Assembly: GCA_029224185.1 (NCBI GenBank) | Contig: CM055210.1 | Coordinates: 11,425,021-11,489,020 of the forward strand | DNA length: 64,000 nt | Source: Karalla daura | Taxonomy: Eukaryota; Chordata; Actinopteri; Chaetodontiformes; Leiognathidae | Direction of reading: 5' to 3' | Part shown: positions 1-11,568 of the stretch, piece by piece | How positions within the stretch are numbered: the first letter of the stretch is position 1 | Layout of the letters: each line of letters opens with the position of its first letter | Translations under genes and position numbers: made by a program | Notes under the pieces: model-generated | Told to the model about the DNA's origin: nothing | The model's database searches: none | Seen by the model: only the letters and a program-made list of their open reading frames with translations

Positions 1-582
1 ATGTCACCGGGCAGACAACAACCAAGCCCAGGGGCTACCCCTATAATTAGCCTTTGCTCGTACCATCTCCAGGCTTCCACCATAGACTGATATATTCTTG
101 ACTAAGTGCTGTGTGGGCTCCTACTCATTTTCTATGACCTGGATGTTCCGCTGGCACGAGGCCAACGTGAGTTTTGCAAACCTCCGACTCCACAAGATTC
201 ATTTGTGCAGTGATGGATGGTTCCAACTAATGCACTGGTAAATATAATGTAAAATACTGCAAGGCCCCTCCACTGGTGATAGCTCATGGATAGAAACTGC
301 AGCCCAGAGCTGGAACAGTCACAAAACAATAATATAGATAAAATGAAAGTTTAATAAATAGAGATCTCCATTATATTAAGGTTATTTGTTTCCATCAACA
401 GAGGAAAAATAAAATGGGTTCAATCCTCTTGTTGATAATTTTATAAATTCAGGCATATTTCCAGCCATATGGTTCATATTTTAAATGAATAAATAGGAAA
501 GGCAGAAGGAGAAGTGAATGCAAAGCAAAGTACTCTTATGTGAGCTGTTTGTAGAAATGATAGAAGAGGTGAAAATGACGAT
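1..582 (-). other. adgra3: adgra3 intron 2, partial
   Basis: This is the sequence downstream of the exon 2 donor on the minus strand. I looked for a further 72-bp LRR exon on the minus strand and saw none, so exon 3 lies outside the window. Nothing else is recognisable. Confidence 0.6.
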
Positions 583-588
583 ACTTAC

Positions 589-660
589 AGTTTTTCCAAA
601 GTGGACCATCCGAGGAAGGATCCATTTCTGAGTTCCCGAATCTTATTGTTGTTTAAAATT
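589..660 (-). CDS. adgra3: adgra3 coding exon 2 (leucine-rich repeat exon)
   Basis: Read on the minus strand, this is a 72-bp exon between an acceptor ending CAG (661-663) and a donor GTAAGT (583-588). Seventy-two bases is the classic size of an exon encoding one 24-residue leucine-rich repeat. The first base completes the split codon CT|A from exon 1 and the exon ends in phase 2. The peptide begins ILNNNKIRELRNGSF and continues to STLEKL, showing the LRR pattern LxxNxI..L..GSF.gL..LEKL. From memory it matches the first LRR of vertebrate ADGRA3/GPR125 closely. One oddity is a Trp (GW) where the family usually has GL. ADGRA3 is an adhesion-class seven-transmembrane receptor whose LRRs, Ig-like domain and GAIN domain are extracellular. 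Only the first LRR lies here; exon 3 onward must be left of position 1. ADGRA1/2 paralogues are less likely because exon 1 and the gba3 neighbour both point to A3. Confidence 0.9.
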
Positions 661-2204
661 CTGTGGAGAGAAAAAGAAGTATAATCTCAAAGAACGTAGC
701 CATGGAAACTTCATGATTTCATCATTTCTCTCGAGTCAATATCACATGTGTAACATGAAATGTCTGTTATTGCATGGAAAACACCAGTTCCTAACTTTTT
801 TTTTCACACGTTATTGTCATGTTGCGCATAAAAGACAACAAGCTTGCATCAGAATGTCTTGTCACTGAATGGGAGAGGTGGATTCAAAGTGATTGAGGTG
901 GATCGATGCCAAGCAGCTGCTTGCTGACAGGTAAAACACCACACGCTCATTGTCCTCCCAACCACTTCTGGCTTTCAGCGACAGAACATTCTTCCTCTAC
1001 AGGAAGAAATAACAAGACAAACAGCTTCAACACTTCCCCTCATGTTCAATTGGCAGCACTCAGACAATTCTGAGTTCTCGTGATGTGTTTATGATGAGCA
1101 CACAAAGAAATGTTTAATGGGTGTTTTTTGGAAAGACATGGAACTAAAACAGCAGGGTAAAGGACAGTGACTAGAGAGGTGTTGTACAGATATATCGTCC
1201 AGACAGTCGAACTGGAACAGAGCAATGATGTATGAGGCAAACACAGAAAAATCCCAAACTACTAGGTGGTGGCCTGAGGTATTCCTTGAGCAACATGGTG
1301 ACACGCTGATCGGTCATTCTCAGGTTTACTCCCCTCAAAAATTGAAGCGTGCTTGTGAACATTTCCAAGTCCAAGTGTGACTTCTTGATTGCTTCCTCCC
1401 AGGGTAATAAACTAGTTTTATTATCCAGTTTATTCCCAGGGCACAGCACACACCGTTTCACTGCACTCGGAGCTGCAAAGTTGCAAAGTTAAGATCCACT
1501 CTCTGTGCCCAAGTCCCTGGGAGTTCCAGCCTTTCCTCCACAACTGCTCTCTAAGGGTCTGGGAAATCAATAACACTGTTAACTCATTGCAGAAAACCCA
1601 AGCGGGGACTTGTGGTTAGCATATCTTTCTCGCCAATAAGGAGGGGATGTGGTGGGTGACATACATGCTAGTGGCACCCACAACCCAGGGCCAGATTGGA
1701 GTCATTATGGGGTGTTGAGGGCTTGTTTTATTACAGGGTTGGACAGTGGAGACTCGTTGGGAGATTTGCTGCTTGGCTTTTTGCCTCTTTCTCAGTGAGA
1801 GCGTGCACACAAACAGTTCCTGTGTTCCGCCTGCCTCCAAAGGCTGAAATCGCAGATGTGAAAACATGGCGATGTACAAGGCTGCAGATTCTATCACCGC
1901 CTGTGTACGCATGATCTAATGATATAGGCAGAGCTGCGGGCCCTCCTAAGATTGTGGTCACAAAAGCCTCATTTATATTGAAGCATAGTTAGCATACCAA
2001 AGGAGTGCATCGGCCATGAGGCCAGTGTGAATTTAGGAATGCGGCACTCGATCCTGATAATATAGAGAGTGCACAAAAACACCTCACAAAAACAATAGAG
2101 CTGCAGTTAATACCAATTTGGGGCAAGCCCATACTGTTTGGCTGACTGTGTGTTGGCACCAGAAATAAAAGGTGGCCACTCTTTCAGCTCGATGCCAATT
2201 CGCA

Positions 2205-2340
2205 GTCAAATCAAGTCAAGCCAATTTGATTTATATCGTCCATTAACGCAAATTCCCCTCAGAAGGCTGTACCATCTGTACAGCTCGCCCTTTATCCTTC
2301 GGCACTTGATTTAGAACTAAAACTAAATTGCAAGATAATC
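2205..2340 (+). repeat. interspersed repeat common in percomorph fish
   Basis: The segment reads TCAAGTCAAGCCAATTTGAT, then TTATATCGTCCATTAACGCA, then a part resembling 'CCTCAGAGGGCTTTACAATCTGTACAGC' with several substitutions. That word order is the one I recognise from a very common percomorph repeat that begins near 'caattttatttatatagccc' and continues with '...tcagagggctttacaatctgtacag...'. The copy is diverged, implying age. The family name cannot be assigned without a repeat library. Confidence 0.55.
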
Positions 2341-4257
2341 AGATTGGGAACATATACAAGGATTATGACCCGGGACGGTGCTGAGCGACTTCTAGGTCGT
2401 GCCAAACAGACAGGATGCGAGCCACATGACCTTTCACTGTCAACTATTATTAGGGTTTAACATTAAACCGTCTTCAACGGCATCTCGGACCAATTTACGC
2501 AGGACAGAGGGGAAAACACGGCTGAATTATGTAATACGGTGACACGAAAGTATGTCAAGTCCTGAAGACATCTGACAAATAGGATAAGTCCTCAGACTTA
2601 TTCAGTCTTCTTGCAAACACATTGATTAGTCACGTGTAGACCCTCATCAGCATTCAGTTCCACGCAGCGCAACCGGGCCTTTCATCTTCATGGAAAGTTG
2701 TATAATTAGGTTTACAGAATAGATTATGAATTTAAAACAACACGTCTTGGGAATCAATTGAGTCTGGTTGCATAAATACACACTTGAGGCCTTGTGACTC
2801 TATGGGTCGTCAAAATAAATCTGTGAAAGGGAGTTCTCCTGAGAGTCATGAGCCCTTTCCTTGCCCTCTTTCCATCCCTCCCCGTCTCTGCATGTTTTAC
2901 CCTCCTTCCTTCCTCGTCCCTCCCTCTTCCACATGATAGGAGCGTGACCTTGGCATGTTGGAGACCGCTCTGGCTGCAAAATCGAGTCTTCTTTACACTT
3001 GTACTGGGATGACACCACTGCGGACAATGTGAGCAGTATGCTTACGCGTAGTGAGCAGGGCTTCGTTTAACCATTTAACCGCCGGCATCCGTCTCCACTG
3101 GCCTGAGGGACGTCTGCGGATAGATAGATCGTCTGCTTCCTTACAGTCTGTCTCTGGACGTCTGCTCGAGGTCTCCGGGCGATAGAAGCACCTATGGAAT
3201 TTCCTCGGGCTAGGCTTCAAACGATGGAGGAGGGGTAGCTGCCCTATCTTGATGCATAGATAAGACCTGCTTGAGCTCAAGCCAGGAACAAGCTGCAGGG
3301 GGATCAGACTAAATTTCACATCCTGTCTTTCTGATACTGACGCTGTAAATCTTAACGACATTTATGGAAAGGCTATCTCCGAAACTGGAATTTCCACTCT
3401 GAGTCAGGGAGCGAAATAAAATACATTGGCCCAGATATCACATTGCCTACGCGGTGAATAAATATGACGCTACCGAAGGAGGCCCCACTGTCTTTTTCAG
3501 AAGAAAATACACCTTCGAAAGCATACCCCTCTGCCTGTAGGCACACTATCCAAAGAAGGACAAGGCCAGTCACAGCACACTCCCCTCACAGGCACATAGT
3601 GTTTTTAGGACAATGCCAACTGATGCTCGCTCAACACTTTCTTTATGCTCAGGAGGCTTTTAAACAAAGGGCTCCCGAGACCAGGGGGGGTTGTAAATCT
3701 TCGACAGGTTTTCAAATACGTTTCAGTGAGCGGTTTGAGCTCATAAAAAAAAGCCCTTCAAGTGACTTCCTCTGACTTCAGCGGATGGAAAAGTGGGCCT
3801 CAGCTCAGGTGGAAAAAGGAACCGGTCCAGTGGCTGAGGTGCTGCCATTTGCCAAGGCTGTTCTCGCGGTTTATCCTGCACTTACTTGTTCCATAAATGA
3901 TCCAAGTGTGAAGATTTTTTTTCTAGCCGTGTGTTTGTTTTGAGAATGGCTATGCAACTAATGGGGAGTAATTTAAAGAGATTTTCACAGAGGCAAAAAA
4001 AATGGCACTTGTCACACAAGTTCTCTCTGCCCTTGGATTCTTACAAACTGTGTGTGAGATGTTGTGACATCTCCTTTCATGATCCGACAAATCAAACTAC
4101 CGGAGCGTGGAGCTCACCTCTGCCTGGATGATCCATCATTCAAATACCGGGATAAAAGCAGATGAGCAGTCAAAATTAACACAGGCGAGAGAGTTTGCTC
4201 AGCCTTAGCTCACGTCTACGCACTAAACTCAGGTGATTGTCTGGGATTAAATGAGAC

Positions 4258-4258
<1 letters not shown>

Positions 4259-4287
<29 letters not shown>
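4259..4287 (+). repeat. poly-G run (29 G)
   Basis: Twenty-nine consecutive G residues in adgra3 intron 1. It is length-unstable and prone to sequencing error; the true length may differ. Confidence 0.95.
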
Positions 4288-4289
<2 letters not shown>

Positions 4290-7200
4290 ACCTAGTCAGG
4301 TTTGCAAGATGAAAGGCTCCAAATGGAATAACTATTCAGCCCTGGGGTTTGGCTTTACTCTGCAAACACGGCAAAGCTAGCAGGTAAAGCGCAGGGGCAT
4401 TGCTTTTAGACCAATGCCTCGGCTAGAAAGCAACAAAAGCAAATCCTTCATCCACGCATGACAGCAGACACCTGTGATCTGGATACACAAGCACTTCAAA
4501 AGGCTCCCGGCGTCATGCAGCATTTAAATGATCGGGATGGGGGGGGGGGAAACACACAACATGATTGGCACAGTCACTCAAACATTCCAAGCTAATGGGT
4601 CTGATTCTTAGGACCTGACTCACAATCGAAAAACCCTCTCCCTTAGCCCGACCGTACGGAAGCGAGGCCTCGAGGAAACCAGATGAGAAAGTAACCCAAC
4701 TCCCGGGAAACAAGACAGTTTACTGCACTCCGATGTGCCATCAAATTGAAGGCGCTTTTCCTGCAGCGCGGGAGGAAATCCCTGCTTTCTTCCTGACATT
4801 AATCCCGGGCTGCTCTGAGAGGCCAAAACCAGGTGCGCCTGTTTGCACTGTGCAGCCCAGGTGCTCCCGTGAATGGATCACGGTTACACTAAACAAGACC
4901 CGGAGAGAGAAACATGAGCCGGCCCGACGCAGAAAGCTTAAATATAGCCAGTTCCTGTTTGCACGACGGAGGCTGAAATTTAAACAGGAACGCAGGAATA
5001 AACGCGCGCGTACACACCCGTATGGGCCGTTCCCACAACCTGATTTATCCCTCCATGTGAAGCAAAGGTTAAATTCAGACCCTCATGCTTTAGCAGAGGC
5101 CTGCACTGACAGGGGAGAAGAGGCCAGCTGTAAACACATTTGTGTCATTTCCTCTCGGATTACTTTGGCATGCGGTATCTTTTGGAGAGCACAAATGCCG
5201 GGAATGCATCGCTCTTCCCCGCACAGAGGCTCTCGTAGCAGTGCTGCTCGGGCTATCTGTGTGCTTTTTTTTTTTTTCATCTCCAGGTAGACTGAAACCG
5301 GCAATCATCATCGAGTCTGGCAAACCCCTCGTGTACAGACAGGCACGGCTGGAACAAAGTACAAGGTAAAAAAGGCAACGTCACGTGAGAGTATCTGGGG
5401 TAAATTTTCTGGCGATGAGTCAAAACAATTATCTCAGTGGTTGAATAGGTTCACCATAGCCTGAAGAGCAGTTCTGGCATTTCCTTAAAAAAAACTCTGC
5501 TTGTGGTTCAAGTCTCCCCCGTTTTTTTAATGTTCTCTGGAAAACCAGATGTAAATTTTTATTCACAAGAAACCAGACCACAGAGGAGCAAAACATGAAA
5601 TCTTAAAAACAAATGAGGCGGTGGGACGTAGTACGAAAAGAATGGGTGGCTGCATCAAAACTAAGTCACATTGCTGTTTCTGGAAATGCCTTTCATTGAC
5701 ACGCACAATAAGGCATGTAAACACACAAAATGGAAAACATCCATGTGGCAAGATGAGATTGATGGAAAAATACTATGAAATTAGACCAAATAGTTATGTT
5801 AAAACATTGCTCCCTTGAGGATCTGGTAAAACAGCCTGCGGGGGGCTGACAATGAGAATTTTATGCACTCACGCGACGTGAGGAACGTTAAAGAGGGCGG
5901 GATTCTCTGTAGTTAAAGCAAGAACAAGGATAATAGCTGGTAATTAAGTCTGCCAGGGAGGTTACTTCTCGTCACTGCCTGTCTGTCCAGTTAGCACGAG
6001 CACCCGCAAGGTTTTCAACCAATTTTCATGAAATCTGGTCGAATGGTGACATATGGACCGAGGAAGGCCCAACTACGTTTCGCGGCAGATTTGAATCATG
6101 TGACAGATACGGAGACGCATTGCACCACAGCACTTTCCTATTGCAACTCCAGTTTTCAAATTTCTCGAGCCTTGTTTAGGGGTCACAGACTGAAAAAAAA
6201 AAACATTCAACGCAAACTCCATTTGACAGTGGCCCCATCATTTTCCTAGAGCGAATAACAGCGAACGTCCAGAAATACAAAAATGCAGACTGGATGGAAT
6301 ATTTTGAAAGTTGCACTGCTTTCGGCATGTGCTCCTAAATTACAACTTTTGTATTTTTTGGAGGCCGTCCTCCACGTTAACAGCGCCTAAGCCCGGCGCT
6401 AAATCATGACAAGCCTGGCTCAACCGCATATCCATCACTGCCAGAAGGAGATGACAGACTCAAAGCTCTCAGCCGACGTAAAGACATAGAAAGCACCGGG
6501 ACTGGATGCAAGGTTTGCTAAATTACTGACCAATAAAATGTGTCCAAACATAAACCCACGCTCCTAGCGGGATATCACGGACAATCTGTTTTTGTATTTT
6601 CACAATTCATCAAAATTTTAAATGTGGGCTTTCAAGAGTCGAGATCGAAAAAGCTCAACTTCTACGACTTCTGGAAGTCATGCCTTGGAGTAAACAGGTT
6701 AAAACCTGCACACTATTAAAACCTACCACCCAGTCTGCTCACGGTCTTTCTCTACCCTGAGTCTATTATTTGCTTTCTACTCCTGCCCCAAAGTTCTCAT
6801 ATACTCCCCCCAGCCCCAATCATTCACCACCGCCACCACCACAAAGCCTAGCTTTCAATCCTCTGAAACATTTCATGACCTCCTGGACTCAGGTCATGAA
6901 CACACTATCAAAGCAAATCCACTTGCGCTCAAGCTGGTATCAGCTGAGTGCATTTGCGTCAGTAAAGAACCACACTAAAAAAAAAAAAAAAACTAAATAA
7001 GCAACTTTATGAATAACCGCAGTCCTTGGGTAAAAAGCTGTGTGAAACACTGGGCTTGGTCAAGTGTGGCGTCAATAAAAGAAGTAGAACACGCACTGGA
7101 TCTAACGCCGTCAGCTAAGTGGAGAAAACACCACAAGGATTAGGTCGATAGCTATTGAGCTCTTGCATCTACTAAAAAAAAGCCTTGAAGGTATGGTAAG

Positions 7201-7619
7201 ACAAGTGTGAGCAGTGATTTAGTGGCTGAAATATCTTCCCGTGTGTGAATCACTGCGCTACAGGAAGACAGACGGCTACTGTTGCAAAGGGGTTTACACT
7301 TACACCATAACAGCATGCAGCTGTGACAGCGTGATGTATGGCTTACATACGCTGGACACAAATATAATTTAAGTAGACTTGTCAGGCCATGTCTTCATGC
7401 TGTGCACAGCGCTGTGACTAAAGGAGATCCAAAAAAAAGCTGAAGAAAAGGATATTCTGAGCACCTGTGTGACGGTTCTCCATTTTGAATAGTTTAAAGG
7501 TGTTAATAAATCAATCAATCGAGAAATAAATAAGCCTTTTGTCCAATCTGGTTATATTTGTCAAGACACGCCTTCACACTATTAATATTTACCCCCTTCC
7601 CCCCAGTCCCAAAATATGC

Positions 7620-7745
7620 ATGTTTAGGTCAGGTAGAGACCCACCCCTCGGTCTGGGGCGGTCTAAGTATGAGAGTGAATAGTGTGTGTGTCCTGCAATG
7701 GAGTGGTGACCTATCCAGGTTGTATTACCTGCTTTTAGCCCATAT
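7620..7745 (+). repeat. dispersed fish repeat fragment
   Basis: Contains GAGAGTGAATAGTGTGTGTG, then TCCTGCAATGGAGTGGTGAC and CTATCCAGGTTGTATTACCTGC. This is the 3' portion of the fish repeat whose usual text is '...ccctgcgatggactggcgacctgtccagggtgtaccctgcc...'. More copies of the family lie at about 27.9, 30.1, 33.5, 34.9, 37.9, 40.2, 49.7/50.0, 56.0 and 61.0 kb. Confidence 0.6.
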
Positions 7746-7918
7746 GTGCACTTAATGTGCAGTTAATGGACGAATGGTATGAATGGTATGGCAGTGAATA
7801 AAGCAAAGTAGAGCAAAGAGCGGAACTATTCAGAACTGTGTGTATGGTTTTTTTTTAGTTTGGAAAGTGTGTTGTAATCAGGGTAAATAAAGACAAAAAT
7901 AAGCTTCTTGTAACACTG

Positions 7919-7957
7919 GAGTGTGACCATCCTGTTGGGGAAGGAGTCCAGAAGTCC
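7919..7957 (-). pseudogene. decayed copy of the 3' end of adgra3 exon 1
   Basis: On the minus strand this segment reads GGA CTT CTG GAC TCC TTC CCC AAC AGG ATG GTC ACA CT, which would encode LLDSFPNRMVTL. The functional exon 1 ends PPDSFPNGTVTL. Eight of the last ten residues agree, and the nucleotide match extends into flanking intron sequence. The base pair after the final CT is CC instead of the donor GT, so this copy cannot be spliced like exon 1. It lies about 600 bp downstream of the real exon in the direction of transcription. I infer a local duplication followed by decay; a longer alignment would settle its extent. Confidence 0.55.
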
Positions 7958-8307
7958 ACAATTGGCGAGATCCACAATTTAAGTACACCAGTCAACCACA
8001 TCTTGCAAAACGAACAAAGCAAAATGTACAGTAGTGAATCCAGACAAGATGCCACATCTTCCTACTATACACATATCCCTAAAGTAGAACATATGAAGGT
8101 GGCTGTCCCCAAAGGGGTCTTCAGTTCTGGTTTTGAAGTGGGAGTCCCCAATATCATAACTGGAGACGCCTTTTGGAAGCAATCCAGTCTAGAAGTCTAG
8201 ACTTCTTACACTTGAAGACTACAAGGACCTGGATGAACCTTCATAAGGCTTCACAGATACACGGATATGAATCAAGCAAAGCTTATAAAAGCTACTGTGT
8301 GAGACAT

Positions 8308-8385
8308 ATAAGAAGTAGTAGTAGTAGTAGTAGAAAAAGTAGTCGAAGTAGAATGTATGGTCGTGAAAGGAAGAAGAAGAAGAAG
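8308..8385 (+). repeat. AGT / AAG trinucleotide microsatellites
   Basis: A run of AGT units (about 8311-8332) and a run of AAG units (about 8368-8384), separated by degraded AGT/AAG units. Confidence 0.85.
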
Positions 8386-8561
8386 AGTGGGTACGCTTGT
8401 CAAGACACATCTTCAGACTATGCACTGCATTATGAAGAGAGGAATGCATGGGGGTGAATACAGAAAACTTCTGCTCAAAGCTCTTGTGTGAGAGTTCTGG
8501 AGTGTTTTATGGGTGTGATCAGTGTGTGAATGAATGTGGAAAAAAGAGAGAGAGCACTCAC

Positions 8562-8752
8562 AGTGTGACTGTCCCGTTGGGGAAGGAGTCCGGGGGTAAC
8601 ACCTGATGGAGCTCCATGTTGCTGCACACCACTCTCTGGCTTGACCGCTTCTCGTCATATGATTTGCAATCAGATGATGGAGGCACCGAGCTGCTGCTGC
8701 TGCAGAAACCGAGCAGCAGAACCGCGAGCGACCGCAATAGATACACCCTCAT
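8562..8752 (-). CDS. adgra3: adgra3 coding exon 1 (signal peptide and LRR N-cap)
   Basis: The minus-strand reading frame starts at the ATG at 8752 and runs to a donor GTGAGT (8556-8561), ending in phase 2 (CT|A), which joins exon 2 in frame. The first ~22 residues (MRVYLLRSLAVLLLGF followed by a Ser run) form a typical signal peptide. After this come a Cys (DCKSYDEKR) and the block VVCSNMELHQVLPPDSF ending NGTVTL, which closely follows vertebrate ADGRA3 just before its first LRR. The two Cys belong to the LRR N-terminal cap, and N-G-T is a glycosylation sequon. An in-frame ATG 33 bases upstream (8785) would add MRKIYIFIKII; I prefer 8752 because it gives a cleaner signal peptide, but the upstream start is not excluded. 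The mature product is a plasma-membrane orphan adhesion GPCR linked to planar polarity and Wnt signalling in vertebrates. The gene is divergent from gba3. Confidence 0.88.
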
Positions 8753-9600
8753 TATTATTTTTATAAATATATAAATTTTCCTCACGCACCACCAGAAACC
8801 TGCAGCAGCATTTGGGGCTCAGAAATGAATGTTTCGATCGCAGTTTTAGTCTGAGAAATCCAGACCTGCCCTCCTTCAGGGGAGAAACACCATGGTCAGG
8901 ACCTTGTTTGTCTCCTGTAGACCTTCCTCCTCCATTTCTCTCAAGGCTTTCCCTTCTTTGCACGGCGGACAGAGGTGTCCTCCTTTGTTTGCCAAACGAC
9001 TATGATTCCCTTCCCATCCCGGCGTGGTCTGCGATCCCTTCCAACTCCACACTGTTCTTCTACATGTCGACTTATCCAACTTATCCAGAGGTTGTGGAGA
9101 GGTTTCCTTTGTTGCCCATGGTGCCCGATTCCAGAGATCCACGATTGTATTTCCACAGTATTCCCAGGTTTATCCACGGTAACTTCTCCTATGCAAACAC
9201 CTAACTTTGATTTACCACAACAATGGGAGGCAAACAACAGGAGTGAGGAAACTTTTCCCCGTGTCTCCGCTCCCACAGGACAGGAAATTGCTCACATAAA
9301 AGCGAACTTATCAGCTCGTCGTAAATGCGAGATAAGCAGAGTAAAAAAATGAAGTAGTAGAGGTTGAAGATTGAAGAACAGAGTCCAAAACTGTTGGTTG
9401 AATCCTCTTCTAGGTCCAGTGGGTCTTTAGAAAATATTCAAAGCCAATTCGTGTGCCCATTGAGAAAGCTCCTCTTGCGCTGTTCCTGCCCCGGGATCCA
9501 CTCATGTCAAGCCGGATAGAGCTATGACCGAATCCGATTCACTTTTCAAAATAAAAGCCGAGCTTTATTTTGATAAGTTGTGTGGGGCATGGGCTATACT
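8753..9600 (-). promoter_or_regulatory. adgra3: adgra3 5' flank / 5'UTR and proximal promoter region
   Basis: This is the sequence immediately upstream of the adgra3 start codon on the minus strand. The first ~30 bases before the ATG are very AT-rich (TATAAATATATAAATTT around 8760-8777). No transcription start can be fixed from sequence alone. Several overlapping open frames occur on both strands (8812-9352), but none has a recognisable domain. The region simply has few stops. Confidence 0.4.
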
Positions 9601-9637
9601 AGGTAGAGTATAGGTAGGGAGGTAGTTAGGCAGGTAG

Positions 9638-10004
<367 letters not shown>

Positions 10005-10101
10005 GGGGTAGTCATTGCAGGAATACAAAATGTATAGGACCAATGCACAATAACAGCATTAGTAAAGGTTTGTTAGATGAAACTGCTGCCCTATATATGC
10101 A

Positions 10102-10159
10102 TGAAAGACCAGCAAACATGGTATATGCATAAGCCTATACCATGTTTGCTGGTCTTTCA
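10102..10159. repeat. perfect 24-bp inverted repeat with 10-base loop
   Basis: The left arm (10102-10125) begins TGAAAGACCAGCAAACATGG. The right arm (10136-10159) is its exact reverse complement, ending CCATGTTTGCTGGTCTTTCA. The ten loop bases are TGCATAAGCC. All 24 pairs match, so the sequence can form a strong hairpin or cruciform. It lies just beyond the microsatellite, 1.35 kb upstream of the gba3 start. Confidence 0.97.
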
Positions 10160-10741
10160 CTTAATAAACTGCCTCTACTCATGCTTTTGTTTTGCAACTG
10201 AAATCCATCTTCCACCACCCCAACTCTGTTCCATCGCCCTTTGGCAAACAATCCATTTTCTTTGTTATGATCAGGTTGAGTGAGTCATAGAAAACTGGAC
10301 AAGAGGATAGCATTGAAGTGATCGCAGGCCAGTGGAACATATGCCTTCAGGCTGCAATGCTTTCACCTCCACTAAGTGTATTTGTTTTCAGGGCCTGTGA
10401 GGCTTGATGTAATTTGACAAGTACCCTTTAACCTTTTTTTGTCCATATACAGGATGTCACATTGTTGCAGTGCAGCAGGCTGGGGGGATCCCAACTTAAA
10501 AGCACATACATTAAACCCATCTCCTTTCAGAGCCTATCAAAAGTAATTCAAAAGGCATTCTATCGCCTGAGTAAGTCTATAAATACCTACAGACACACTT
10601 TTCAACCACTTTCATTTGTTTGCTTAGCAGAATGTGTTGCCCTAATACAATTATAATTGCACCAATAGGTTTTTGTGGATACAGAACACAGCTAGCTGAT
10701 TTGACAAATTTGACAAAACTGTCCTGGCTATGGCTAACAGT

Positions 10742-10781
10742 ACTAGTAGTAGTAGTAGTAGCAGCAGCAGCAGTAGTAGTG
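10742..10781 (+). repeat. TAG/CAG trinucleotide microsatellite
   Basis: Runs of AGT units pass into AGC units and back again, about 40 bp in all. Confidence 0.85.
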
Positions 10782-11136
10782 GCAGTTTATTTATTTCATA
10801 TAGTTGATAGTCTAATTGACTGCACTAAGTTCATTTTGACACCGTTGTCATGAAGCAACATGTTGCAGCAAAATGCTGCAGTACAACATAAGCAAGAGCA
10901 CATATAATTTCTAGCATCTGAAGTAGTACAATTTACATCTCAACAACAATTTATTATCTTGTGCCCACAAAACTCACCAGATGGAAGCTTCGGGGGTCTG
11001 TGTAAACGCATACAATGTGATTTCATTTGTTCTTTGAAACTTGAACTTGCATTATACAAAAATATATGTTTTTGTTATGTGTCATAAAAGCACAAAATAC
11101 TTCCAGAACAAAACCTCCGTCCATACCGTCCACACA

Positions 11137-11148
11137 CGTCATGACGTT
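11137..11148. promoter_or_regulatory. CRE-like palindrome ACGTCATGACGT
   Basis: A perfect 12-bp palindrome carrying a TGACG half-site on each strand, the half-site recognised by CREB/ATF-type bZIP proteins. The spacing is that of two abutting half-sites, not the canonical 8-bp CRE. It lies 366 bp upstream of the gba3 ATG in the likely promoter. The function is inferred. Confidence 0.35.
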
Positions 11149-11513
11149 GTGGTGCTTTCACGGACGGCTCGGTATTTCTGTGCATAACACTTTAGAAACC
11201 AGCCCGGAATTATGGGAAATGTGGGCGGTACCTGCTAGTCCATGAGGTCGTCTGTGTATTTTGTGTGTGGTCACGGAGAGCCGCTTTCTTTGCTCTGTTT
11301 CTTGTAGATCGAGGTCATTAGTGTATCCCAAGTTTATTCGACATAAGCCTACAGTCGTGGTTTATACTACACCGATGAGGCGCACCTGAATCCAGCGCAG
11401 TGAGTATATGTCCTGGCAGGTAAATCTGAGGAAACTGTATCAGGCAGGAAAAGACCACATTGACCAAGTTATTGTTAAGCTATAGTTATAGTCAGTATCT
11501 GGAGAAACAAAAC

Positions 11514-11568
11514 ATGTTTTCTCATGGTTTTGCGTGGGGAGCAGGAACTGCTGCCTATCAAATAGAAG
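11514..11568 (+). CDS. gba3: gba3 coding exon 1
   Basis: The start codon at 11514 is followed by 18 codons, and the donor GTATGT begins at 11569. The exon ends in phase 1 (G|GT). The start is chosen because it aligns with the human GBA3 N-terminus and no upstream in-frame extension fits the family. The bases before the ATG (ACAAAAC) are favourable. Confidence 0.93.

Larger units (their letters stand above)
7370..8450. repeat. degraded tandem duplications in adgra3 intron 1
   Basis: Several segments resemble one another. The text beginning CTTGTCAGGCCATGTCTTCA (about 7379) matches CTTGTCAAGACACATCTTCA (about 8397), and both continue with similar words (TGTGCAC, GTGTGA.GGTTCT). A third start, TTGTCAAGACACGCCTTCAC, lies at about 7558. 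The segment about 7785-7960 resembles about 8453-8598, including GTGTGAC..TCC.GTTGGGGAAGGAGTCC. Alignment by eye shows many mismatches, so boundaries are approximate. Confidence 0.5.
664..8555 (-). other. adgra3: adgra3 intron 1 (about 7.9 kb)
   Basis: No coding exon of adgra3 is visible here. The intron contains a fish interspersed repeat (about 2205-2340), a 29-base G run (4259-4287), fragments of another dispersed repeat (about 7620-7745), AGT/AAG microsatellites (about 8308-8385), a 16-bp perfect palindrome (8191-8206) and a group of mutually similar degraded units between about 7370 and 8600. One of these units is a decayed copy of the end of exon 1 (see findings). The longest open frames (for example 4733-5290 plus and 2993-3361 minus) have no recognisable domain and look fortuitous. 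Confidence 0.8.
10166..11513 (+). promoter_or_regulatory. gba3: gba3 upstream region
   Basis: Intergenic sequence leading to gba3. It contains a TAG/CAG-type trinucleotide run (10742-10781) and otherwise ordinary AT-rich DNA up to about 11100. From 11100 to 11400 it becomes richer in CpG, with a CRE-like palindrome at 11137-11148 and a GC box (GGGCGG) at 11223-11228; this is the likeliest core promoter and 5'UTR zone. I see no certain TATA box and cannot fix the transcription start. Confidence 0.45.

Noticed and set aside
2993..3361. 122-codon minus-strand ORF inside adgra3 intron 1
   Set aside because: No recognisable motif; not identifiable as a transposon protein or adgra3 exon.
4733..5290. 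185-codon plus-strand ORF inside adgra3 intron 1
   Set aside because: No recognisable domain, poly-Phe end from a T run, no convincing splice or promoter context; likely chance.
8812..9352. Overlapping ORFs of 75-130 codons on both strands upstream of adgra3
   Set aside because: Both strands are open at once, which indicates few stops by composition; no family resemblance.
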